DNA from: Larix sibirica
Lineage: Eukaryota > Streptophyta > Pinopsida > Pinales > Pinaceae
Assembly (NCBI GenBank): GCA_004151065.3
Contig: NWUY0303909182.1
Coordinates: 1 to 10,241, forward strand
Reading direction: 5' to 3'
DNA: 10,241 nucleotides
Under the pieces are notes generated by a model. That model was given only the letters and a program-made list of their open reading frames with translations, had not been told where the DNA came from and ran no database searches. Positions 1-8,247 of the stretch are shown here, piece by piece (the first letter of the stretch is position 1; every line of letters starts with the position of its first letter). Position numbers and translations under genes: made by a program.

Positions 1-57
1 CCAGTTTAACCTCACGATCCTCTCCATCTAGCTAATGGAATGGGAGGGGACGTGACA
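1..57 (-). mobile_element. Possible LTR edge, reading out of the window on the minus strand
   Basis: Read on the minus strand, the sequence starting at base 57 is TGTCACGTCCCCTCCC. Many plant Ty3-type LTRs start with TGT followed by an A/C-rich stretch that ends in CCCC, so this could be the first 57 bases of an LTR running leftward out of the window. The bases before it on the minus strand (58-80) contain no polypurine tract. If it is an LTR, it would therefore be a 5' or solo LTR with flanking DNA to its right. The other end is not in the window, so this is a weak motif-based call. Confidence 0.2.
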
Positions 58-1141
58 CTCACATAATAATCACTCAAGGGCCAATCACCTACAAGAACAC
101 AATAAACCTCCAAGGGAGATGCGGTGTATGTTATGCATTTGTATCAGATATCATAATTACTTCCTACTTGCAATGACCTATGTGAAAAAGAAGAGAAACA
201 AACCATCATTACCACTTCACAATTGGTAGCTAGGTTGTTGAAGGAAAAAATCCATGTATAGTGTAGGGCTCACTATACCAATCAGATGGAGAATCACTAT
301 CCTAAATCCCTCTAGGATCACAGAACCAAATCTATGCAATCAACCAAATAATGAAATAAGTAAATCAACCATTCAAGAGGAAGGAACAAGAGTTACCTCG
401 ATTAAGACAATTTTCCTATCACTTTCTCCTGCTCTCAATCTCTAATGTGGATCCAATCTACCATATTTGTAACCTACACAAAAACATCATACCTTTCTCA
501 TTCTTTATGGGATAATAATAGCACATATATAAACATAAATAAAGTAAATCTTGAAAACTAATCCTAATTAATCTACCAACAAGAATGACCCTTTAAATAA
601 ATGCACATTCAAGATAAATCAAACATTGAACATAATATTAGGAAGGGAAAGAGGATATATCTCTATTAAACAAATAAAAACAATTAGATATATCACGTAA
701 GGTTGTTGGCACATTTTGAAACTGTTGTCTAGGTCCCTTTGCAAACTAAGCCACTCATGCTTTGTGCTTCTCAAATTTCCAATCCCTTTCTTGAATAGGA
801 TGGGGAAGCCAATAAGGGGTTTGGAATTATCCAATCAAGGGGGTGATGGGAATATCAAATATAGGGATCTTTGATAAAGGAAATGATTATAAAAACTCGG
901 GAAATTAAGACTAATTTCTCCTACATAAGGGTACTAATGGAATTCTCTTTTTTCATCCCCTTGATTTGGCCTCTTCTTATAGGAATTTAGAAGAGGTTGG
1001 AAATAGGATTTATACCTTGTGAATTAGTTGGATACAAGTCATATATAGGCTTGATTGTATGAGGATTAAGGAAATACAAGTCATGCACAAGTTGCATGCT
1101 CAATTATAAGCATTTTTCAACTCACTATGAACTTTGTTCCC
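58..1141. other. No gene seen; AT-rich decayed repeat DNA
   Basis: No coding region can be supported here. The open frames are at most 60-70 codons, have no recognisable motif and are expected by chance in AT-rich DNA. One short perfect hairpin is visible at 256-278: arms GTATAGTG and CACTATAC with a 7-base loop. Two RY-type CATGCA motifs lie close together at 1082-1087 and 1093-1098. I see no splice-site and codon pattern that would suggest an exon. Confidence 0.6.
256..278. repeat. Short perfect inverted repeat (8-bp arms)
   Basis: GTATAGTG at 256-263 is the exact reverse complement of CACTATAC at 271-278, with the loop tagggct between them. The match stops at 255/279. Arms this short occur by chance in 10 kb of AT-rich DNA, so no function is claimed. 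Confidence 0.5.
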
Positions 1142-1213
1142 AATTATGAAATAATTCTTATTTCATAATTATGAAATTGTTAGAAAATAATTATTTCATT
1201 GTGAAATAATTAT
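1142..1213. repeat. Cluster of three overlapping or adjacent perfect palindromes
   Basis: Three perfect inverted repeats are packed into 72 bp. AATTATGAAATAA (1142-1154) pairs with TTATTTCATAATT (1158-1170) across a 3-base spacer. ATTTCATAATTATGAAAT (1160-1177) is an 18-bp palindrome with no spacer that shares half its length with the first. ATAATTATTTCA (1187-1198) pairs with TGAAATAATTAT (1202-1213) across a 3-base spacer. All are built from the same word (ATTATGAAAT or its complement), which also returns just after at 1209-1218. They could extrude cruciforms or fold as RNA hairpins. The pattern suggests repeated local inversion or duplication of one AT-rich word; it could also be the core of a decayed foldback or MITE-like element, but no matching terminal repeats or target-site duplications are visible. 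Confidence 0.75.
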
Positions 1214-1246
1214 GAAATTTTTACCCAATTATGTAATTTTAGCTTC

Positions 1247-1274
1247 ATAACATCTAATAACATCTAATAACATC
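1247..1274. repeat. 10-bp tandem repeat, about 2.8 copies
   Basis: The unit catctaataa occupies 1251-1260 and again 1261-1270 without change. A partial copy (catc) follows at 1271-1274 and part of a unit (ataa) precedes at 1247-1250. It lies 33 bp after the palindrome cluster, so the two low-complexity tracts are adjacent. Replication slippage is the likely origin, and no function is visible. Confidence 0.8.
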
Positions 1275-1826
1275 CTTACAAGTCCTATGGTGGGAAATAT
1301 AAGTAAAACACAAGTGGAACAATCACACATTAAGTATCTACATATGGATAGCAAATACATGACTTCACCCTATACTCAAAACTCTCAAGAATGGGGGTCA
1401 CCCCGAGGATTTTCTAATTCTTCCAAAGTCCCCTATCACACATAGCCAACCAAACAATCAATGGTGGATAATATCTCTAGTCTCCTAGTTTGAACTCATG
1501 CTTGATGCATATGTTAGGAGATCTTTCCTAACAAATGTTATTTTCTACTAATCGGAAGTTTTCATACTTTAATGGTCATAGTATCAATTTTCAAGACCTT
1601 GGAAAATTAACTCTCCAAACCTACACCAAGGCCTCAAAATCTTAGACCATTGTTCATCTTTTCTTTGAAAAGAAAGAAAGTTTTAGTTCATTTTATTTAT
1701 TAGTGTTGTTCTAAATGGATGTTATTAGTTAGAGGGGTAAATGGAGTGAAACTTTGATGATGTGTTTGAGCCAATAGTGCTGAAACATACAAATACATCT
1801 ATAAATCTAAAAAAAACATATATAAA

Positions 1827-1846
1827 TTTTTTTTTTCAAAAAAAAA
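1827..1846. repeat. T10-C-A9 homopolymer hairpin
   Basis: Ten T (1827-1836), one C and nine A (1838-1846) form a nearly perfect self-complementary tract. A second A-run lies just upstream near 1809-1816. Such A/T tracts can be leftovers of retroposon tails or products of slippage. No retroposon body is recognisable on either side. Confidence 0.8.
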
Positions 1847-4795
1847 TGTTGCATTTCAAACTAAACTATGAATGCGACAAACCCCTTTTTCTTTTCAAGT
1901 TTCAATGATGCAATCTATGAACCAAATCAATTCTAGAAATGTAACTTCAAAAACACTACTAGTTAAGAATGCCTAAAAGAGTAAAAAATGAAATTTCTTT
2001 TGGAAATTTTTATCTCTAAATTCAAATAAATGAAATGGAAAAAATGTAAACCAATGTCAAATCCCTTGAACTAAGAATACAAAATTTTAGTTTTGAAAAA
2101 AAAAACTACAAAATCAATTTCCAAGATTACAAGAAGTTTTTGCTAAAGGATATGCTCATTGGTTTTTACAAGACAACATTTGTGCTTATCATGGGTTGTT
2201 TTAAGGAAACATGCATGCATTTGTAAGTTTCTAAAAGAGAATCTAAATGTACTCACTAATGTTACTAACTAATTTAGTGATTTGAAAATAAGTGAAAAAT
2301 TGTAAAAAGCAAGCCATATATCACGAATTTTCTTTGGTATATAGTAATAGACATGAAATATGATATAGATAACATTTAGACCAAACTAGAAAGATAAAAA
2401 GAGGAATCCCTAATAGGAAGAAACAATAGAGTTCCCCCCAATGATTTACCATTTTTATTGCTGCAAAAAGTTCTCTGTGATTAGGGTCACTAACAAATAA
2501 ATCAAAGAACAATAACACTCTCATAGAATCAATAAGTTACATTATCATAAATAAATGAGATAGAAAGAGGAAAGTACTTGTAATCATATGGCTGATTCAT
2601 TTTGGTCTTTCATGAACAATACAAATAATACTCCTTCAATACCAAGTCTTTCTCTAAATTTGCACACAAACAAAAAGGTAACCTTCCTAAAATCCCTACA
2701 AGCATATAACCAGATAAATGTAAATTGTTAACATAAATTTATAGAAAATTGATTCTAACTAGCATCAGATAATTTATTCATCCACAAATAATCAATATTG
2801 AAGAGAATAGATAACAAATTGCAATATGATTTGTGGGGAAGGGGGGTAAGATGGGAGTTCATATATTAATCAAATGTGAACAACAGTAAAATAATGTGCC
2901 TAATTATTGGTATTGACACTTTCACCCCAAATTCCAAGAAGATTCTAACTTTACTATGAATGGCAAACTCAAAGAAAGTATAAACCCTACTCAAAGTCAA
3001 AACATAGAATCAAAACTGCCAAAATGCTTTGATGTGGGAGAAGCTATAAAAATCGAAGCTAGATCCTTCAACAATTTCTCTAGCATATACTTTATCTAAT
3101 TGGTAGTGGTTCTTCTCCCCCCCAAAAAACTCTATTTTTTACCATAGTTAAGTTCATTAGGGATGAATATTAGGGTCCTATAGGTGTATGGAGTCTATGA
3201 TATCCACTCAAGGGATCACATTCTTACACTTTTTTTTTACCATTTTTGAGGTGCTCATGGTTTTCTTGAAGGAGACCCACAAGCCGCAAGTGAGTTGATT
3301 AAAGAAAATTCATATGCCTATAATTAGGGACTCAATATTATATAAAATAACTAGAAAGATTTGGAATGATCATGATAAATGGAAAACTATAATGATCATT
3401 GGTTAAGGGTGACAAAATAAAACTATAATACTTTGAAATCTAAAAATATAGTAAATGAAAAAGTACAAATTATCTAATTTGAATCAATCAATTTGGTTAG
3501 GAACTTAACCCCAGGTGTGCATGTTAGTGAAGTAAGGGAATTTTCATCAATTTCGGTAAAAGATACAAAAGATTTTGACATGGAAGATTAATTAGGAGCA
3601 AAATGAGGTGAATTTGGAAATTATCAGCAACTTAAAAAACTATCTACATCAAGTATCACTTTTTCAAAAGGATACTTATACAAATTTTGGTCCCTCATGT
3701 AGATTTGTACCATGTTTTAACAATAGACTTGGATTTTTTGATAAATTAATGCAAATTTGACATTATTAGTAATTTTTTCTAATCCTCGAGAATATGAATC
3801 ATTGTAGTTTAGATTTTAACAATTAGGTTAGTTGAAAGGCCAAAATCCAATGAGAGAAAGCATAAAAATGAAGTTTGTGAATGAAAAAAGGGTCTTTAAC
3901 TCTCCTTTTGATTTGGATTTTTATGGAGTTTATTGGTCTTTAATCTAGAGACCTATGCATAGGATATATGAATGTAATGAGGGCCAATATCATTATTGAT
4001 TGACTTGATAAATATGTATATTGTTGTTCATGGCCTTTGATGTAATTTGTGATAACAAACTATTTGTGTGAATTGCTTGTTTAAATTAATTTGTTTACAA
4101 CTTATGGTTTGTTGTGATTTCTTTCCTTTTGTGACTTTGATCTCCAATACCATAAGAACTATATCACATATTTTCCAAAAATGCCTTCACCTTGAAGATA
4201 TTTTTTCACTGGTTTTGTACTTTCAAGGAAATGCAAGAAAATGCCATTAAAATGGACACCCAGGATTGCAAATGGAATCAAATCATGGTTTGGAATTTTT
4301 TGTTTGGATTCATGATAAGATAAAAAGTATTTATATAAGGTTATAATTCATTCCCCAATCCTAAAAATTCTATAAATTTTGAATGTAAACTTGACTGCTA
4401 AAACATTGGGTAAATGCAAGCCAAAATTCACGAGAAAAGCACTCTTAAGGATATTTTTCCCCTAAAAGTTTGTGGATCCTTGTTAAAATATACTATTCAT
4501 ATATATCCATTTTGGATATAATATTATCGAGTTACATATTCTCTTGCATCATCATTTATGTAAATTTTGGCACTTCAACGTGCACTGAGAGTTGTAATCC
4601 AAGCTATTAGAAAGGCGTGGCACATCATGAGTTATCATTTCCAAGTATCTTATCATCAAGTGAGTACACATCTAGGCCTTAGAATTCATATCCATATTTA
4701 AATTAAAATTCAAAAAACAACTAAATAGGTATTTCCTTGGCATGCATCTTCAAAAATTCCGTGAAAATTTCTAAACAACTAACTAAGCTCTTTGG

Positions 4796-4843
4796 CATAT
4801 CCAATTTGCGGAATTGGAGACTTTATTGAGAAAATTGGATATG
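4796..4843. repeat. Perfect inverted repeat with 12-bp arms and a 24-base spacer
   Basis: CATATCCAATTT (4796-4807) is the exact reverse complement of AAATTGGATATG (4832-4843). Inside the spacer, AATTGG (4812-4817) offers a second partner for CCAATT (4801-4806), so the transcript could switch between a short and a long stem. There is no direct repeat at the outer edges that would show a transposon insertion. Function is unknown. Confidence 0.75.
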
Positions 4844-5473
4844 AGGTATTCTTATCCATGTCAAAATTATATCCTAGTACCTTTATTTTTCATCAATAAT
4901 GCATATTGAATACTTGGTGTGCTTTTTTCTAGGATGTATCAACCTAATTTACAATATATATCCAAGAAGTCAATTTTGATTTATTTTGTAATAGGAAGCT
5001 TTTAAGGTTCAAATTGATATTATAACAATGTGGGAAGGTGCGAGAAGTGATTAACAACACTCATCAAGTTTCATTATTGATTTTTTTTTGTGCAAGCTGA
5101 CGGGCCCCATAAATGGCACATTATTTGGCCCATCTTCGTTATACTCAAGGCTTGTTAGGGATGATTAAGGGTATAAGTTGAATAACTTATTATAAACTTT
5201 ATGATACTATTGTTAAAATCCTATGCATGTTTGTAAATGAATATCTTGACATTTGATTAGTAATTTTTAATTTACTTATTTCTTTTATTTATTTGTTGAG
5301 ATAATGGGATAATATTTTTCAAAGCATTATTCATTTTTTATGAATCTTAGGTGGATTTTATCTAAATAAAAATGGAAGGGATCAAGTCACCACAACTAGC
5401 TCAATCTCATTCAACCAATTCACTAGACATACTAAGACATGATTGAGAAATTTAAGGGGTTATGTCTCCTAGT

Positions 5474-5846
5474 TATTCTCATGAGATGCCACAACATGGA
5501 AGAGGACTTAATGATCATCCAAGGTCAAAATTATGGAGGATAGGTCGAATTTCTAAAGGCGGAATCAATCCCACAAAGTTAGCATGTTGATTCCTAGTTA
5601 AATGGGGGACAACTTCCACAAATCAAGGAGCTAATTGCATGGGATAGTTTACTCAAGTGATAATTATTCTTATGAGTTTTTGGATCATAAAGAAGGAATA
5701 AACATAATCCCAATTCAAAATAATGAAGTCCAAGCCGAAATCCTAATAGAGGGTATCAATCCCACCAATTTTGCATGCAGATCTCTAGTTGCCTGGGAGA
5801 TAACTTCCAGTAATCTAGGAGCTAATTGAAGGGGAAGTTTGGATCC
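5474..5846. repeat. Imperfect tandem duplication, period near 191 bp (2 clear copies)
   Basis: Copy 1 is about 5474-5664 and copy 2 about 5665-5846. Matched landmarks include tattctcatgag (5474) with tattcttatgag (5665), tcaaaat (5525 and 5715), atcaatcccac (5564 and 5755), caacttcca/taacttcca, and ggagctaattg (5627 and 5818). The spacing stays at 190-191 bp through most of the unit, with a short deletion at the end of copy 2. A third copy may begin at 5847 (tattcttgtataaatg), and an older one may precede at about 5379. The period is not a multiple of three, so this is not a repeated protein segment; the open frame at 5635-5829 is therefore probably accidental. The block lies upstream of the LTR-like region and could be U3 enhancer-type repeats or unrelated local duplication. 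Confidence 0.7.
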
Positions 5847-6559
5847 TATTCTTGTATAAATGATAGTGAATTTGATAGCATGGATTTTTAGACTCTATTA
5901 TTATTCTTCTCTCAAAAATTTTCATTCATCCCTTGTTGGTCAAGGCGAACTTGTATCAAGGGGTAGTTTTCTACCTTACTGTTTATGGCATATTTTTAAT
6001 GGAGAAAAGCTAGTTTTGATTTATCTTGGAGTTAGTTAGATTAGAAAGGGTTCCAAGAGCTCCCTTGGGTTGGGACCACTCAAGGGAAGGAATGAGGACC
6101 CTTGCATGCATTTCCCTTCAGTTGTTTACTTGGTTTCATAGTTTTTAAATTCGGATTACAAAAAATGTAGAAATCTTGTGCATTTTCCGGTAGTAGTTCT
6201 AAATTTTCCATGTTTTCCGTAGTAATTCTACAATTTCCCTAGAATTGGTAGTTTTGTATATTTTTTTAAATAGATTTGATTTGTTTATCCTTTCCATAGT
6301 TATATTTATGTTTCTCATGCCATTTACTTTACATGCATGCATCTATTATTAAAGTTGGTCAAGATTCACCCTCTACATCTTGAACATTTGTATGGACTAA
6401 GAATTTCTTGATTTCCTGCATCATCTTTACCTTAGTCAAAGTAGGATAGCTCATCACCATCGGTTTCTTATCCAATCCCTGTATATTTTCCCTAACTTAT
6501 CCTTCTGGTAGTGACAAAGAAACAAGTGTCATCCTAAATATTCAAATCTTGCATCTCTA
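5847..6559 (+). other. Gene-free stretch, possibly the upstream part (U3) of the 5' LTR
   Basis: No coding region is seen. If the LTR ending near 6795 is about 1 kb long, its start would fall in or just before this stretch, but I could not place a TG boundary. The stretch holds a 30-bp duplication at 6183-6233 and a tatattttttttaaat-like AT-rich patch near 6257-6275. It also holds two RY-type palindromes, tgcatgca at 6103-6110 and catgcatgcat at 6332-6342. Promoter activity is possible but not shown. Confidence 0.4.
6183..6233. repeat. Imperfect 30-bp direct repeat
   Basis: ttttccggtagtagttct (6183-6200) recurs as ttttccgtagtaattct (6213-6229), with a ttttcc start also at 6204. The period is 30 bp. 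It lies inside the probable LTR, where short direct repeats are common as promoter elements. It may equally be simple slippage. Confidence 0.65.
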
Positions 6560-6795
6560 CACTTTTTAGTTAGATTCCATTTCTGTTTTAGAGTAGATTT
6601 ATTTTCTTGTTTATTAGATTAAATTGCATTTATGTTGTTAGAATAGATTTCACTTATGATACTAGACAAATCATTCCTTTTCAATTGCATACATAGTGCA
6701 TAGTAACTCTTAGGTTTGTATGAAATCTTGGGTTGATAATTTAAGTATTGATCCAAGGGTTTCAGTGTTTATGGTTGCAATTCATTGGCCCGCCA
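6560..6795 (+). mobile_element. 3' part of the 5' LTR of a decayed LTR retrotransposon
   Basis: This stretch ends in ...cgcca at 6795, five bases before a tRNA-Asp primer-binding site, the usual position and CA ending of a plant LTR. Its last 160 bp resemble the end of a second stretch near 9384-9494. Shared blocks in the same order are atttcact, caattgca/cagttgca, taggtttgtatga/taagtttgtacga, and gggttga/agattga followed by aagta. It also contains one unit (about 6594-6634, starting tagatttattttcttg) resembling the 41-bp repeat found many times in the second copy. The 5' limit is not defined, so the coordinates cover only the supported part. Identification as an LTR rests on position and on this partial repeat, not on a full pairwise alignment. 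Confidence 0.6.
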
Positions 6796-6800
6796 TTTTT

Positions 6801-6818
6801 TGGCACCATTGTCAGGGA
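6801..6818 (+). promoter_or_regulatory. Primer-binding site for tRNA-Asp, decayed
   Basis: The sequence is TGGCACCATTGTCAGGGA. The complement of the 3' end of plant tRNA-Asp is TGGCGCCGTTGCCGGGGA, the site used by many Ty3-type elements of the Athila/Tat groups to prime minus-strand DNA synthesis. Fourteen of 18 bases agree. All four differences are C-to-T or G-to-A: three at CpG and one at a CCG (CHG) cytosine, as expected from deamination of methylated cytosine. The site fixes the element's orientation as plus and its LTR end at about 6795. Confidence 0.8.
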
Positions 6819-6935
6819 GGTACTAAGGTTGTGTTTGGAATAGTTTTATTTTTTTGGAAAATGAACTTGTATGCATCCATAAGATTTATATGCATCAAAC
6901 CCCCATGTTTGTGGTGTATGTTGAAGTAGGAACTC

Positions 6936-7673
6936 ATGGACAACAAGATGCTAAAGTGTTTGTTGAAGAAAGGAGGATGAATTGCTACAAATATTTTCTC
7001 AAATCCATGTTGTAAGCCAAGAGATACAAATAGATATAGATCTGCATCCCAAGAAGCCATAGAAGAAGACAAGATCCATGATTCAATTCCAAAAGAAGCC
7101 GAGGAAATTTTTCCTTTGTATTTATATTCCAATGAAACTAAGTGTGGAATCCATGAAGAAGAGATTTTTCTCGGCCATTTGTATATGCATGTGAGAGAAA
7201 CCGAATACCCATGTTCTTCTCCCATCCATCCTTGCATGCATGTAAAGGAAATCAAAGGTTCATGTAGAGAACTCAATGGGGAGCAGACATCAAAGCCTGG
7301 AGTTGAGGAATTTTTTACAAGCTTGTCACCAAACCCATTGTGCATTCAAGATATAAATGGACGAGTCTCAGAAGAACACCATTACATGAAGGAGAAAGAC
7401 TTGCAAATCTTTATCAAAGCACAAGAGAGACAAAGATTTCATGACTACATTGAGTCCTGGTTTCAAGCAATCATCAATGAACATTACCACTCCAATATTC
7501 AACATATCTTGGCACCTTATCCACTTGTGCAGTTGGTCCCTCATATCCTGGCATCGATTGAGGTACATTTTTCAAACCTAGATATGAGTTCACTCAAGAT
7601 TATACTACGTAGTGGATGCATTGGATGTCTTCCTACACTTGATAAGAGAAGTAATATTTTACAAGTAGGGTAG
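6936..7673 (+). pseudogene. Unrecognised ORF at the gag position of the LTR element, one in-frame stop
   Basis: Starting at ATG 6936, the frame runs 246 codons to TAG at 7671-7673 with a single internal stop, TGA at codon 15 (6978-6980). After that stop, 230 codons are open. In DNA about two-thirds AT a stop is expected every 13-14 codons, so such a run is very unlikely by chance. The conceptual protein is hydrophilic. It has an acidic stretch (about residues 36-56, including EAIEED and KEAEEIF), a middle part rich in H and C (HLYMHV, HPCMHV), and a more hydrophobic C-terminal third (ILAPYPLVQLVPHILASIEV). No signal peptide, membrane segment or CX2CX4HX4C zinc knuckle is visible. It lies about 120 bp after the primer-binding site, where gag normally starts, but I do not recognise it as Gag. 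The same frame is also open from 6720 across the LTR end and primer-binding site to TAG 6927. The TGA may be a decayed CGA codon. Confidence 0.55.
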
Positions 7674-7695
7674 GACATGCATATTTGTTTTTGTG

Positions 7696-7737
7696 AATAA
7701 AAAAGAGAAGAAAGAATAAAAGAAATAATAAAAAAAT
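7696..7737 (+). repeat. Purine-rich low-complexity tract after the ORF
   Basis: This is an almost continuous A/G run broken by single T bases (aaaaaagagaagaaagaat and so on), starting 22 bp after the stop of the long ORF. It resembles the A-rich linkers between coding and untranslated parts of plant LTR elements. It is not followed by an LTR start, so it is not taken as the primary polypurine tract. A similar tract occurs at 9553-9594 beyond the second LTR-like copy. Confidence 0.6.
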
Positions 7738-7740
7738 CCT

Positions 7741-7897
7741 ATGGTGAAAACCTCTTTAAGGTGCCTAAGATAGGCCTTTTCTTGAAAACCTCATTTGAGG
7801 TAGGCAAAGGTTTGTAGAAATAAATTATTCCTCATGGTGACCAGCAATGGAGCCATGAGGTAGAGCATTGGTGAAAACCAACAATGGCACCTGATGA
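7741..7897 (+). repeat. Degenerate 34-50 bp repeats with an 8-bp-stem hairpin
   Basis: The word gaaaacc occurs at 7746, 7784 and 7873. The first two copies continue alike (gaaaacctc, then ttaaggtgcctaagatagg or tttgaggtaggcaaagg) at a 38-bp spacing. A second pair, ggtgaccagcaatggagcc...atgag (7836-7859) and ggtgaaaaccaacaatggcacc...gatgag (7870-7897), looks like further units. Within it, CCTCATGG (7830-7837) pairs perfectly with CCATGAGG (7853-7860) across a 15-base loop, giving a fairly GC-rich stem in AT-rich surroundings. It lies in the untranslated part of the element after the ORF. A structured RNA signal used in trans (packaging or dimerisation) is possible but only inferred. Confidence 0.6.
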
Positions 7898-8236
7898 GTC
7901 CCAATTTTGATAGGTAAAAGGAATATCCAAAGCTTAATTGTGTAAGATGAGAATTATTATTTCAAGAAATTGGTTAAACCTTTTGAGGTTGATTATGTAT
8001 TTATGGATATAATGATGATGATAGAAGTTTTTATTCTTTCTTTTGCTTGATTTATGTTAAGTCTGAAGTTAAAGTCAAGTTCCAACATTTTCCTTGTTTT
8101 GAGGACCGATTTATGAACCATTGTTGCATGATTACTACCATAGTTCCAGGGATGACAAAGCCACAACTGAAGTCCACTACCGGGGGTTCACTAGTACCAG
8201 TAGTCTCATTTATTAATGAAGGAATGTACAACTGAT
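7898..8236 (+). other. Undefined sequence between the repeat patch and the polypurine tract
   Basis: No recognisable gene. A 62-codon open frame (8047-8235, with a non-ATG start) ends at TGA 8233-8235, immediately before the polypurine tract. In complete elements the polyprotein can end close to this tract, so this could be a decayed C-terminal remnant, but its length is expected by chance and it shows no integrase or RNase H motif. Confidence 0.45.
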
Positions 8237-8247
8237 AAGAGGGGGAG
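8237..8247 (+). promoter_or_regulatory. Candidate polypurine tract (plus-strand primer)
   Basis: aagagggggag is an uninterrupted 11-base purine run with five consecutive G, in the same orientation as the primer-binding site and upstream of the second LTR-like copy. This is the expected form and place of the RNase H-resistant primer for plus-strand synthesis. The next bases are ttacatt rather than TG, so either the LTR start has mutated, the boundary is a few bases away, or this is not the functional tract. Confidence 0.45.

Larger units (their letters stand above)
1275..5473. other. Long gene-free stretch of AT-rich DNA
   Basis: About 4.2 kb without a supportable gene. The longest open frames are 60-67 codons (for example 2321-2524 minus and 4068-4250 plus), with low-complexity, hydrophobic conceptual products and no known domain. 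Small structures are annotated separately (1827-1846 and 4796-4843). Also visible are GTTAGGA/TCCTAAC at 1513-1532, a C7A6 tract at 3117-3129 and a G-rich patch near 2834-2855. None of these comes with the second landmark (a primer-binding site, paired LTR ends or a reverse transcriptase frame) that would define a mobile element. I interpret the stretch as strongly decayed repeat or intergenic DNA. Confidence 0.55.
6796..8247 (+). mobile_element. Internal region of a small non-autonomous LTR element
   Basis: From the primer-binding site to the polypurine tract is only about 1.45 kb, far below the several kilobases of a complete Ty3 element. I see no reverse transcriptase (YxDD), RNase H, integrase (HHCC, DDE) or aspartic protease (DTGA-type) motif in any frame. 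The contents in order are the primer-binding site, a leader, one long ORF (6936-7673), a purine-rich tract, a patch of degenerate 38-bp repeats with a hairpin, about 300 bp of undefined sequence, and the polypurine tract. This layout matches elements that rely on proteins of a relative (LARD or gag-only TR-GAG type). The alternative is a full element with a large internal deletion. Confidence 0.5.

Noticed and set aside
140-153. Possible tRNA-Met primer-binding site (tttgtatcagatat)
   Set aside because: It shares only the core tatcaga with the usual TGGTATCAGAGC, and no LTR end or gag-like frame accompanies it.
619-834. 71-codon minus-strand frame
   Set aside because: Length is within chance expectation, the product has no recognisable motif, and no neighbouring exon-like segment was found.
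1512-1533. TGTTAGGA...TCCTAACA resembling LTR termini
   Set aside because: The two ends are only six bases apart, with nothing between them. It is a short palindrome rather than an element.
2834-2855. G-quadruplex candidate in a G-rich patch
   Set aside because: There are only three separate runs of three or more G, so the usual four-run pattern is not met.
3117-3129. Minus-strand polypurine tract (C7A6 on the plus strand)
   Set aside because: No LTR start follows on the minus strand and no paired primer-binding site is visible, so it remains a homopolymer junction.
4287-4302. 16-bp exact match to 9998-10013 (ggtttggaattttttg)
   Set aside because: The flanks do not align beyond a few bases, and a match of this length between AT-rich segments can occur by chance in 10 kb.
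5635-5829. 64-codon frame within the 191-bp repeat
   Set aside because: The repeat period is not a multiple of three, so the frame is not shared between copies. The start codon is not ATG in a convincing context.
6812-7345. 177-codon open frame on the minus strand
   Set aside because: It overlaps the longer plus-strand ORF and runs into the primer-binding site, where its end is fixed by non-coding sequence. No motif is visible. It is most likely a shadow of the plus-strand codon pattern.
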